From Akkermansia muciniphila (GTDB lineage Bacteria; Verrucomicrobiota; Verrucomicrobiia; Verrucomicrobiales; DEV007), in contig CAMCXS010000004.1 in NCBI GenBank assembly GCA_945883495.1, forward strand, positions 107,789 to 171,788: DNA of 64,000 bases, in the 5' to 3' direction. The notes beneath the pieces were generated by a model, which saw only the letters and a program-made list of their open reading frames with translations, did no database searches and was not told where the DNA came from. Made by a program: the position numbers and the translations under genes. Positions within the stretch are counted from its first letter, which is position 1. Each line of letters starts with the position of its first letter. Shown piece by piece: positions 1 to 8,512 of the stretch.

Positions 1-731
1 ATCACAACGTCCTTGCCTCCTCCACTCTTGACGGACGCGCTGCCGAGGAGGTGGTGCGCTGGGCCAAGCAGTTCCACTTTCAGGGAATGGTCAAGTCCTG
101 TGCCGGCATTACCGTTTGGGCCAATGATGTGGATGTCACGTTGCTCCGGGAGAAAAGCGGTCTGCCGGTCAAGCAGGAGCCGCGCCCGGCGCCTCGGTTC
201 ACTCCCGCCTCAGTCAGTGCCGTTTTGCCTCAATTTGTGGCGGAACTCCAGAAACTGGAGCTTCGCAAGCGGCGCACCCGGCAGATGCTTGCCGCTGGCG
301 CGGTGGTCGCGGGAGGGGCTGTGCTGGTGTTTCTCGCGGCCACCGCGCTGACGCTTCATCACCAAAATGCGTTGCGAGAGCGCATTGCAGCTCTATCGCC
401 AGCGGCATCAGAGATTGAGCAAATTCAACAGCGCTGGAAGGAGGTTGCCTCCGCAGTGGATCCTGGCCGGTCGCCGCTTGAAATGATGCTCCTGATCCGC
501 CAACTCCCGAGCGCCGGGGAGGTCAGCCTCACTCGGTTCGAGAGGTCCGCTGAGCGTCTCGCCCTCAAGGGTACCGCGGCTTCGCCATCGGAAGCTCTCA
601 AGTTTCTCGGTGCCATTTCCAAGAGTGAATCGCTTTCCGATTACCAGTGGACCTACGCGCAACCCCTGATCGGGCAGGACGGAACCGCTACCTTTGAGAT
701 CGAGGGAACTTTAACGTCTGTGAACCCATGA
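1..731 (+). CDS. GspL/PilN-like secretion assembly protein, 5' end cut by window
   Basis: The reading frame is open from base 3, so the gene begins upstream; 242 C-terminal residues are visible. A soluble segment is followed by one hydrophobic helix (about nt 285-356), then a helical linker and a small alpha/beta region. This layout (cytoplasmic actin-like domain, one TM, ferredoxin-like periplasmic domain) is that of GspL or a PilM-PilN fusion, which links the secretion ATPase to the pseudopilus platform in the inner membrane. The call rests mainly on context: its stop overlaps the start of a GspM-like gene by 4 bp and a secretin gene follows. No catalytic motif is visible. A type IV pilus or type II secretion role cannot be separated here. 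Confidence 0.6.
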   Translation, partial: HNVLASSTLDGRAAEEVVRWAKQFHFQGMVKSCAGITVWANDVDVTLLREKSGLPVKQEPRPAPRFTPASVSAVLPQFVAELQKLELRKRRTRQMLAAGAVVAGGAVLVFLAATALTLHHQNALRERIAALSPAASEIEQIQQRWKEVASAVDPGRSPLEMMLLIRQLPSAGEVSLTRFERSAERLALKGTAASPSEALKFLGAISKSESLSDYQWTYAQPLIGQDGTATFEIEGTLTSVNP

Positions 732-1279
732 AGTTGACTCAGCGAGAATCCATGCTTCTGACGGCCTTTGCCGCCCTGTTTGTTCTGCTCGCCGGGGGCG
801 GGTTGATCTGGGCCGGTATGAACTCCCTAGGTGGGTTGCTGCGTGAAAATGCAGGACTAGAACAACGGCTCAGGATGCTTCAGAGCGCCGTGGATGATCG
901 CGCGACCTGGGAGGCTCGCAATTCCTGGCTCGACCAGCACACCGACACATTCCGCAGTAGGGAGGACGCGGCGGCAGCGCTGCTGAGTCACATTGACACG
1001 CAGGCCCGCGCCGCCGGGATGGAGCTGATCGGCCGGGAAATTCTCGGCGGTGGCGGTGATGGACCCGATGCGACCTTCGATGGCGAAGATCAGGTCTATT
1101 TTCAGACGGCGTCGATTCGAATCCGGGTTCGAGGGGAGCAAGAGAAAGTCCTTCCTTGGCTTCACAGCTTGCAGCAACCGGAGCGGCTCATCGGGGTTAC
1201 GGGGGAGGTGATCGATGCGGGAGAGGAGTTTACAGCGGAGATCGACGTCACCAAAAGCTACTTCGAAGGGGAGGAGTAA
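728..1279 (+). CDS. GspM-like inner-membrane assembly protein
   Basis: This 183-residue protein has one N-terminal TM helix at about residues 9-31. A coiled-coil-like stretch (about 35-60) and a small C-terminal alpha/beta domain follow, the architecture of GspM/PilO proteins. GspM pairs with GspL in the inner membrane to hold the secretion platform together. The ATG overlaps the stop of the upstream GspL-like gene (ATGA), so the two are probably translationally coupled. Sequence conservation in this family is low, so the assignment rests on topology, size and position before gspD. Confidence 0.6.
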   Translation: MKLTQRESMLLTAFAALFVLLAGGGLIWAGMNSLGGLLRENAGLEQRLRMLQSAVDDRATWEARNSWLDQHTDTFRSREDAAAALLSHIDTQARAAGMELIGREILGGGGDGPDATFDGEDQVYFQTASIRIRVRGEQEKVLPWLHSLQQPERLIGVTGEVIDAGEEFTAEIDVTKSYFEGEE

Positions 1280-1391
1280 AGGGGAAAAGGAGATGTCTCA
1301 TCGTGTGGTGGAGGCTGAACCGATGACGGAGGACGAAGTACGTGTCAGGATTATGCATGTTTAAGTGGACTAAACAATTTTGAACTGCATA

Positions 1392-3761
1392 ATGTGGGCG
1401 AACCTTAACGTTGCCGCCACATTGAGCACACAGTCCATCATTCAAGCTATTCGGGGCATTTGCCTCGTTGCCATCTTAGGATTTGCCTGGCCGGCGAGCT
1501 CCCAAGTCTCACCGGCAGGAACCGATACCGTGCGAATTGAGTTCCCGAATTCACCGGTCGCGGCCATCTTGCCCTACTACGAGAAGCTGACGGGAAAACG
1601 GATCATTCGTGACGCAAAGCTCGAAGGGGCGGAACTCTCGGTCACCTCGCCTGAGCCGCTGACCCAGATGGAAGCCGTCAGTTTCATTGAGAGTGCGTTG
1701 CTTCTCAACGGGTATGCATTGATTCCGGTCGATGACAAGACTCTCAAAGTCGTGAACTACGAAGCGGGCAAGAGTCCACGGAGTCAGGGATTGCCGGTAG
1801 TGGTAGCCCCTGAGGATCTCCCTGAGGGCGAGGCTGTCGTGAATTATGTGATGACCTTGGATCATATTGCTCCCGAGGAAGCGGCCAGAGCTTTCACGCA
1901 AGTGGTGGCTCTCAATCCTTACGGAGCGATTACGCCGTTGAATGCGGCGTCCGCTGTGATTGTGACGGAGAATACATCGGTGGTCCGATCGTTGATTGAC
2001 TTGAAGCAGCATCTGGATGTTCCCTCAAACCAGGTTGCGAATGAGTTTATGGATTTGGAACGCGCGGACGCGGAGAAGATTGCGGAAATTCTCACGGAGA
2101 TTTACACCTCAAGCGACGGGGCGGTGCCTGCTGTTTCCGCTGCCCCTCCTGGGACGGAGGGGGGCATGGGTGCACCGGGCGCGAATGGAAAAGCATCGGT
2201 GAAGGTCGTTGCCTACCGGCGCACAAATAGCTTGCTCGTCATTGGCAGGCCAGTCGATCTCGCCTACATCCGTGGCCTGGTCGAATCCTTTGATAAGCCG
2301 AGCGATGCCTCCAATTTTTTGCGCAGGAAGCTTCAGTATGTCTCAATTATTGACTATTTGCCTGCATTTTACAATGCGATTGCCCGCAATACGGATGTCG
2401 AGAAACGGGATGACTTGCTCAAAGCTGAGGAGTTGGGGGATCGTGGTGGCCAAGTAGAGATTCTGGATGGCGGGGGCGGTGGAGGTGCTTCCAGCGGATC
2501 TAGTGGCGGGTTTGGCGGTGGTATTTATCCAGATCGCCTGTCAGAGCCGGAACCCTTTACGGCACCTCAATCTTTTGTCGTGGGGAATACCCTTATGATC
2601 GCCGATCCTCAGGCCAATAGCCTCATCGTTTCAGGATCTCCAGAGCACGTCGAAATCATTGAAAGACTCATCAATGAAGTCGATGTCCAGCCGAAGCAAG
2701 TTTACCTCTCTACGATCATTGGCCAGATGACGTTGGGCGATGAGTTGCAGTATAGCTTGAACGCCTTCAAGCGGTTCGATAGTTTTACCCCGTCGAGCGA
2801 TGATGGTAATAACATCTTCGGTGCGGGCAGTCTGGATACGCGGGGGGGATCGGTTATTGGTGGGCTGAACCCCTACCGTGGACTGGGAACCGCTACAGGC
2901 AGGGGGCTCTCTTTGCTGGGATCAATTATCGAAGGAGACAATGCACCGATCGATGTGATTCTTCGGGTCTTGACTCGGGATCAGAACTTCCGGCTCCTCT
3001 CGCGTCCGAGTGTTTACGCACAGAATAATTCGAAAGCGGTGATTCTGAGCGGCCAACGGATCGCGGTCCCAACATCGACTTTGACCTCCGTCGGCGGTGG
3101 GTTCGCTGGCAGTGAGTTTCCCGGTTCCATTTCTTCTAATATCGAATATCTCGACGTTGTCCTAAAGCTGGAGGTTGTGCCCCTGATCAACTCAGAGAAC
3201 GAGGTGACGTTGCGCATCGCTCAAGTCAATGACACCGTCGTGGGGCAACAGATCATCTCGGGCAATACCGTGCCGACATTGAATACCCAGGAATTGGTCA
3301 CCACAATCACGGTTCCGAATGCGCAGACGATCGTGCTCGGCGGATTGATTACCGAGAGAATCGATGATGATCGCACGGGGGTGCCTGTGATCAGAAGGAT
3401 TCCGGTGCTCAAGAGCGTCGTCGGAAGCACCGAGAAAGTCTATCGCAGGGAGGAACTGCTCATCTTTATCCAGCCGTTTATCATTGACGGGAAGAGATTG
3501 CCCTCAACGCCGAACGAGGTCGAGGTGGGCCGGACGGATTCCACGCTTGATACCATGGAATTCGGGGATCCTCGGTTTGATCAACAGCTCACTCCGGTAT
3601 CGGGTTTGAATGCGATGCCTCCCGATCTCCGGGCAGAGCCGGTGCGGGGCAGTCAGAAGGTCATTTCGATCTCGGAACCGGAGAAGGTTCCGTCCGCCAA
3701 ATCAGCTCCCGCCGTCAAGGCGACGAGCAAAGGATTTGGCAATCGCTCCATGGGCAAGTGA
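1392..3761 (+). CDS. gspD: Type II secretion system secretin GspD
   Basis: Outer-membrane secretin of 789 residues, forming the multimeric exit channel of a type II secretion (or related pilus) system. A signal peptide covers about residues 1-38, with a hydrophobic core ending FAWPASSQ. N-terminal N0 and repeated N1-N3 ring domains follow up to about residue 430; a glycine-rich loop lies at about 360-377. The secretin domain runs from about residue 435 to 700, with the typical element VPNAQTIVLGGLI near residue 640. A TTG lies four codons upstream, but ATG at 1392 gives the better signal peptide; no Shine-Dalgarno is visible. The C-terminal tail of about 90 residues is Pro/Ser/Lys-rich, as in secretins that bind a pilotin, though no pilotin gene is seen nearby. 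Confidence 0.9.
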   Translation: MWANLNVAATLSTQSIIQAIRGICLVAILGFAWPASSQVSPAGTDTVRIEFPNSPVAAILPYYEKLTGKRIIRDAKLEGAELSVTSPEPLTQMEAVSFIESALLLNGYALIPVDDKTLKVVNYEAGKSPRSQGLPVVVAPEDLPEGEAVVNYVMTLDHIAPEEAARAFTQVVALNPYGAITPLNAASAVIVTENTSVVRSLIDLKQHLDVPSNQVANEFMDLERADAEKIAEILTEIYTSSDGAVPAVSAAPPGTEGGMGAPGANGKASVKVVAYRRTNSLLVIGRPVDLAYIRGLVESFDKPSDASNFLRRKLQYVSIIDYLPAFYNAIARNTDVEKRDDLLKAEELGDRGGQVEILDGGGGGGASSGSSGGFGGGIYPDRLSEPEPFTAPQSFVVGNTLMIADPQANSLIVSGSPEHVEIIERLINEVDVQPKQVYLSTIIGQMTLGDELQYSLNAFKRFDSFTPSSDDGNNIFGAGSLDTRGGSVIGGLNPYRGLGTATGRGLSLLGSIIEGDNAPIDVILRVLTRDQNFRLLSRPSVYAQNNSKAVILSGQRIAVPTSTLTSVGGGFAGSEFPGSISSNIEYLDVVLKLEVVPLINSENEVTLRIAQVNDTVVGQQIISGNTVPTLNTQELVTTITVPNAQTIVLGGLITERIDDDRTGVPVIRRIPVLKSVVGSTEKVYRREELLIFIQPFIIDGKRLPSTPNEVEVGRTDSTLDTMEFGDPRFDQQLTPVSGLNAMPPDLRAEPVRGSQKVISISEPEKVPSAKSAPAVKATSKGFGNRSMGK

Positions 3762-3852
3762 GCCGGGGCGGTGGCGTGGGGGGCAAGAAACGGATTGCCT
3801 CCTGCGTCGTCATCAATCAAGATCTACCCGTCGTTTCGAGTTGGTCTTGCTC

Positions 3853-6603
3853 ATGATGTTCCGAGTTTCTCTATTCATCTCGTTATTACTGCTTGCGGGG
3901 GTGGGGATGACACAGGTGGCGGAGCCGGATCCGCTGGAAGCAGCCTACAATTCCGCAATGCGGGCCTTTGGCGAAGGCAAATGGAACGAGGCTGCTGCCG
4001 GGCTGGACACGGTGATCAGCGCGGTCACCGATCCCGCTGGTACGACCAAGCTGGCTCCACTGGTTTACACCCAAGGTGCGGCCTACTTCAACGCTGGGAA
4101 CTATGGCAAGGCAATCGATTCTTTCAAGGTTTACCTAAGTCGCTATCCTCAAGCGGAAAGGGCTTCCGAGGTCCGGCTCGCCGCTGCCCGTGCGATGCTC
4201 TTGAACAAGGATCAGGAAGGCGCTGCCAAGCTGTTCGCTCAACTTGAGGCGGTCCCGTCGCTGCGGGACGAAGCCATTTTGGCGCAGGCCGAGTGTTTTC
4301 GCATTCTTGGACTACCCGACCGCCGGGCGACGGCCTTGGAAAAGCTGATCTCTTCGCAGGTCCGGTCTCGGGCCCAGGCAAGTGGCGGGCTGATGTTGGC
4401 CGAACTCTATTTGGGGAGGAAGGAGCCATCTAAGGCCCTTGCCGTATTGGAGGGGGTTGCGGCAAGGATCAATCTGGTGGAGAACGTCATTACTCTGAAC
4501 GGCTTGATGGTGCAACTCGGTGACGAGTTTGCCCGAAAGAAGAACTATTCAGATGCGTTGAGCGCCTACCGCCGGGTGCGTTCGCGGGACGAGGTGATTG
4601 CGTATCAAAAGGAACGCATCGCAACGATGGAACGCCGGAAGCAGGCGCTGGCGTCATCGACACCGGTGACGCCGTCGGTGGAGACGGATTTGGCGGCTGC
4701 CAAGCAGCTCTTAGTGGACTTTGAAGAGTTGCCCGACTATTGGCCTGCCCTGCTTTTTCGGATGGGCAGTGCTTATTACGAGTCTGGACAAAAGTGGGAA
4801 GCGTTGGTTGTTTTTGATCGTCTGTTGGCGGAGTTTCCCAAAGGAGCGGATGCAGAGCCAGCGCTGTATGCTTCGTTAATTTGTTCATCCGAACTATTTC
4901 TCGTGGCCCGGACGCTGAAGTTATGTCAAGAGTATCTCCGTCAATTTCCGGAAGGCCCCAATGCGGAGACTGCCGGCTATCTCAGCGGAGTGACGGCATT
5001 GCAGAGCAATGACGCCGCTGCGGCTGTGGTGCGACTTCGGGACGCACTGGAAAAGCAGCCGAAGAGCAAGTTCCGCGAAGAGCTTCGATTTCTCTTGGGA
5101 AATGCCCATTTCATGAAGGGCTCTTTGCCTGAGGCTCGGGAGAGCTACGGGATGTATCTCAAGGACTTTTCTCAGGGGGCGTTTCGCGAAGAGGTGACCT
5201 ATCGCCATGCCCTTGCCTTCATTTACGAGGGTAAGTACGCCGATGCTTTGTCGGCGTTTGCGGCCTATCTAAAGCAGTATCCAGATGGTGCGTTCACCGC
5301 GGATGCCGAGTATCGCCGCATGCTCTGCCTCTACGCGGCTTCAAAATATAGCGAGATCGTAGTGGAAGCGGGACTCTGGGAGAAGCGGTTTCCCAACAAT
5401 CCGATTCTCGGGGAGGTGCTGTCCTTGCTTGGTGACGCGCATGCGGGGCTGAACCGCCCGGTGCAAGCCGCGAACGCCTATACCCGCGCCTATCGTTCCG
5501 CCAGCAGTGATGAAGTCCTCAATTATGCACTTCTCGAAGCGGGCGCGCAGTGGCGCAAGCAGGGAAACTGGACTGAGGTGTCGCGTTTATTTGAGACCTT
5601 TGTTCGTGAACGTCCTAATCACCAAGCTGTAGTCACGGCGATGTATTGGATTGGCAAAGCCAAGGCTCGCGAAGGAAAGGCGAACGAAGCAAAGTCGTTT
5701 GTGGTGCAAAGCCTCCAGCCTTACCTAAACGAGCCACGGCGGGAGTCGGTAGAGCAATTGTTGCAGCAGCTCGCCCAGCTCTGTGTCCGGCCCGAGGTGC
5801 CTGCGGAGAACGGTGGGTATGATGCGATGGCCGAGCTGCGCAGGCAACTCGAGCCCCTTCGCGGCACTGCCACGGCCACCGGCAAAGCCCGGTTCCTCTA
5901 TGCCGAAGCGCAGCTTCTTCCTTTGATCAAGCGTTCGGATGAGGTCGCTAAGGTTTGGAAAGAAATCGAGATCCAGTTTGCCCCGGAAGATCTCAGTCCC
6001 GCGCTGCTCGCCGGTGTCGGAGACTATTTGCTGGCCAAGCAGGATCTAAAGAGCGCGAGCAAAGTATACGAAGTGTTGCGGACCAATTATCCGAAGAGTG
6101 CTTTCTTGGATTATGCGTATGTCGGCCTGGGAGAAATTGCCTTGGCCTCTGGGGATACTCAGCAAGCACTGCGGCTCTTCCAAACCGCCGTAACGCAGAT
6201 TGCCGGCGCCAAGCTGCGTGAAGCCATGATCGGCCAGTCCCGGGCTCAGTATGAATTGGGGCTTTATGACGAGGCTAAGAAGGGATTTCAAGCGATTGCC
6301 AGCTTTCGTGAGTGGCGCGGGGAAGCTACCGCGCTGGCGATCTACTTTTTGGGAGAGATTGAAGCCAAGCAGAAGCGCTATCCTGAAGCCATCGCGTATT
6401 TTCAACGGGTATTTGTGGCTTACCAAAAGTATCCGGCTTGGACTGCGAAGTCCTATCTCCGTTGTGCCGAAGCCTTTGACCAGATTGAAAAGCGCCAGGA
6501 AGCGGTTGGACATCTGCGTGAGTTGTTGCGCAATGAGAAGCTGAAGGACTCCGCCGAAGCCAAGCAGGCGGCGAAAATACTAGGTGAATGGAAAGCGTCG
6601 TGA
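3853..6603 (+). CDS. Large exported TPR-repeat protein
   Basis: A 916-residue protein that starts with a signal peptide (MMFRVSLFISLLLLAGVGM) and then consists almost entirely of TPR-like helical pairs up to the C terminus. Recurring elements include AAYFNAGNYGKAIDSF, GSAYYESGQKWEALVVFDRL and LGEIALASGDTQQALRLF. Such proteins are periplasmic scaffolds that hold envelope complexes. The frame stays open upstream into gspD, but ATG 3853 gives a clean signal peptide and lies 91 nt after the gspD stop. The next gene begins 1 nt after this stop, so this belongs to the secretion operon. No enzyme motif is seen. The exact partner is unknown; a link to the secretin is inferred from gene order only. 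Confidence 0.75.
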   Translation: MMFRVSLFISLLLLAGVGMTQVAEPDPLEAAYNSAMRAFGEGKWNEAAAGLDTVISAVTDPAGTTKLAPLVYTQGAAYFNAGNYGKAIDSFKVYLSRYPQAERASEVRLAAARAMLLNKDQEGAAKLFAQLEAVPSLRDEAILAQAECFRILGLPDRRATALEKLISSQVRSRAQASGGLMLAELYLGRKEPSKALAVLEGVAARINLVENVITLNGLMVQLGDEFARKKNYSDALSAYRRVRSRDEVIAYQKERIATMERRKQALASSTPVTPSVETDLAAAKQLLVDFEELPDYWPALLFRMGSAYYESGQKWEALVVFDRLLAEFPKGADAEPALYASLICSSELFLVARTLKLCQEYLRQFPEGPNAETAGYLSGVTALQSNDAAAAVVRLRDALEKQPKSKFREELRFLLGNAHFMKGSLPEARESYGMYLKDFSQGAFREEVTYRHALAFIYEGKYADALSAFAAYLKQYPDGAFTADAEYRRMLCLYAASKYSEIVVEAGLWEKRFPNNPILGEVLSLLGDAHAGLNRPVQAANAYTRAYRSASSDEVLNYALLEAGAQWRKQGNWTEVSRLFETFVRERPNHQAVVTAMYWIGKAKAREGKANEAKSFVVQSLQPYLNEPRRESVEQLLQQLAQLCVRPEVPAENGGYDAMAELRRQLEPLRGTATATGKARFLYAEAQLLPLIKRSDEVAKVWKEIEIQFAPEDLSPALLAGVGDYLLAKQDLKSASKVYEVLRTNYPKSAFLDYAYVGLGEIALASGDTQQALRLFQTAVTQIAGAKLREAMIGQSRAQYELGLYDEAKKGFQAIASFREWRGEATALAIYFLGEIEAKQKRYPEAIAYFQRVFVAYQKYPAWTAKSYLRCAEAFDQIEKRQEAVGHLRELLRNEKLKDSAEAKQAAKILGEWKAS

Positions 6604-6604
6604 C

Positions 6605-7441
6605 ATGAACCTGCGTCCGATCCTAATCGCCATGCTCCTGATCCCGGTTGGCCTTGCTCCGGCCCAGACCGTGATTTTAAAAGATGGCCGCGTCTTGGCT
6701 GCCTCGCGGGTGCAGCGCAGTGCTGATCAGGTCAAGCTCACGTCCGCTACAGGAGCAGTGGCCGAGTTTGGCATGGCGGAAATCGCTCGGATCGATTTTC
6801 CCGAGCCGCCTGAGCTGGGCGACGCTGCCGCGAAGGTGGTTGCGGGAAAAGGGGAAGAGGCCGCGGAGCTGCTGGAGCGCCTTGTGACGGAGCAGGCAGA
6901 TTTCCGCGAGATTCCCGGAAATTGGTGGGCGCTCGCGCTGTTGCGACAAGCTCAGGCTTTGGAGGGGCTCGGAAGAGGCTTGGAGGCGCAGGCCCTTTCC
7001 GAAAAACTCGTCACCCAAGCGGCCGATCCTGAATGCGTGAAAGCGGCCGAGGCTCAGGTCGCTGGAGTACTCCTGCGCAGGGGCGATCTCGCTGGAGCTA
7101 GTCGCCGGGTCGATACCGTTCTGCGGGATAGCAGGGGCGCCGTGGCGCGTGCTCTCGCTTACACCGTCAAAGGCCAGTGTCTATTGGCTCAGGAAAAGTG
7201 GGAGGAGGCGATGCTCGCCTTCGTGCAGGTGCCGGTGTTTTATCCAGGGGAAACCATTGTGCTGCCGGCTGTCATGCTCGGCCGCGGGCGAGCGCTCGTT
7301 GGCATGGAAGACTTTTCGTCGGCCCGGGCTATACTAGAAGAATTGCGCCTCGCCTATCCTGCCGCGCCTGAGTCAAAGCTGGCCTTGCAAGAGTTGCAGC
7401 GGTTGGCGGCGCAGGAAAAGGGGGCGAACCCGAACCGCTGA
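6605..7441 (+). CDS. Exported protein with SH3-like N terminus and TPR repeats
   Basis: A 278-residue protein with a signal peptide (MNLRPILIAMLLIPVGLAPAQ). A short segment follows that reads like an SH3-type 'ILKDGRVLAASRVQRS' strand pair, then TPR-like helices over about residues 75-265. A GTG seven codons upstream is possible, but the ATG at 6605 places the signal peptide at the N terminus. It is spaced 1 nt from the preceding TPR gene and 9 nt from the VWA gene that follows, so it is co-transcribed with the secretion genes. Function is not known; a periplasmic adaptor role is inference. Confidence 0.65.
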   Translation: MNLRPILIAMLLIPVGLAPAQTVILKDGRVLAASRVQRSADQVKLTSATGAVAEFGMAEIARIDFPEPPELGDAAAKVVAGKGEEAAELLERLVTEQADFREIPGNWWALALLRQAQALEGLGRGLEAQALSEKLVTQAADPECVKAAEAQVAGVLLRRGDLAGASRRVDTVLRDSRGAVARALAYTVKGQCLLAQEKWEEAMLAFVQVPVFYPGETIVLPAVMLGRGRALVGMEDFSSARAILEELRLAYPAAPESKLALQELQRLAAQEKGANPNR

Positions 7442-7450
7442 AGCATCGAC

Positions 7451-8512
7451 ATGAGTTCGAAACGAAAAGAGATCCGGAAGGTTTCGTCGGCAGGGCCAAG
7501 CGGGGATGCGAAAGCGGGCGGGTTTCGGATTAGCACGTTTTTTGTAGTGAGCCTCCTGGTGCATGCAGGATTTACCGTGGCGGCTGGTTTTCTGGTGGTG
7601 CAGAACATCCAGACGAAGCGCAAACTGGCGTTCCAGGAAGGGCCGCCTGTGATTAACGCCACGCATCGCGCCATCGAGCACCAAGTCTCCATGGTGCAGA
7701 AGCTGAAAACCGGCGGCTCGCCGCCCCAAACCCGGCGGATCGTGGCGAATGGCATCGGTTCGATCACTCTGCCGGAAATGCCCCGCATGCCATCCGCGAA
7801 TCTGATGACGCCTTCAGCGCTGCCGGGGATGTCCGGCTCAGGTTTTGGGACAGGAGCCGGAGTGGGCACGGCACTGTCGCCCGCGATGGGGATGGGGAGC
7901 GCGGGAGCGGCGGCTGGCGGAGGTTTTAGCTTTTTCGGTTTTCGCGGGGCGGCCGGGAGTATCGTCTATGTGGTGGATGTCTCCGGAAGCATGATTCAAG
8001 GGACCAAAGACCGGACATCGTACGAGAAGTTGGAGCAGGAAGTAATCAATTCAATTAACGCGCTGAGCCCGGCAATGAAGTTTAATATCATCACCTTTGG
8101 TTCCGAGGCATTTGTTTACCAGCGCACCATCGTAGGCGCGACGCCCATGGAGAAGGAAAAAGCGATCAAGTGGCTCAAGTCTTACAGCCCGTGTCTCCTG
8201 CTGATTTCCGGGCAGACGCAGGGGAACGATTCTATGTGGGTCAGTGTGAAAGGAAGGAGACACAATAAGACCAGTAGCAAGATGGCTCTCAGTAAAGCAT
8301 TCGAGCAAGGGCCCGACACCATCGTGTTTGTCTCCGACGGCGAGCCCACGGACGATCAACGAGACAAGGTGCTTTGGAGCGTACGGGAGCTCCAGGAGGT
8401 GCGCAGCAAGCGAGCGATCATCAATGTGTTCGCTTATAAGGCCGACAGCGGTCAGTTTTTCATGGAGAAGCTCGCCAAGGACAACGGCGGTAAGTTCACC
8501 GATATCCGCTAG
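7451..8512 (+). CDS. Membrane-anchored von Willebrand factor A domain protein
   Basis: A 353-residue protein with a basic N terminus, one TM helix at about residues 30-53, and a Gly/Met/Ser-rich linker (about 100-165). A VWA domain begins with the MIDAS motif DVSGSM near residue 177 and includes VSDGEPTD further on, so metal-dependent ligand binding is likely. It is the last gene of the run that contains gspD and two TPR proteins. VWA plus TPR pairs often sit in membrane complexes, but a named partner cannot be given. Its stop overlaps the convergent uvrA stop by 4 bp, leaving no room for an intergenic terminator. Confidence 0.75.
   Translation: MSSKRKEIRKVSSAGPSGDAKAGGFRISTFFVVSLLVHAGFTVAAGFLVVQNIQTKRKLAFQEGPPVINATHRAIEHQVSMVQKLKTGGSPPQTRRIVANGIGSITLPEMPRMPSANLMTPSALPGMSGSGFGTGAGVGTALSPAMGMGSAGAAAGGGFSFFGFRGAAGSIVYVVDVSGSMIQGTKDRTSYEKLEQEVINSINALSPAMKFNIITFGSEAFVYQRTIVGATPMEKEKAIKWLKSYSPCLLLISGQTQGNDSMWVSVKGRRHNKTSSKMALSKAFEQGPDTIVFVSDGEPTDDQRDKVLWSVRELQEVRSKRAIINVFAYKADSGQFFMEKLAKDNGGKFTDIR

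Noticed and set aside
1293..1364. 23-codon frame between the GspM-like gene and gspD
   Set aside because: A purine-rich stretch precedes the ATG but too closely, and there is no homology or hydrophobic segment to support a gene.
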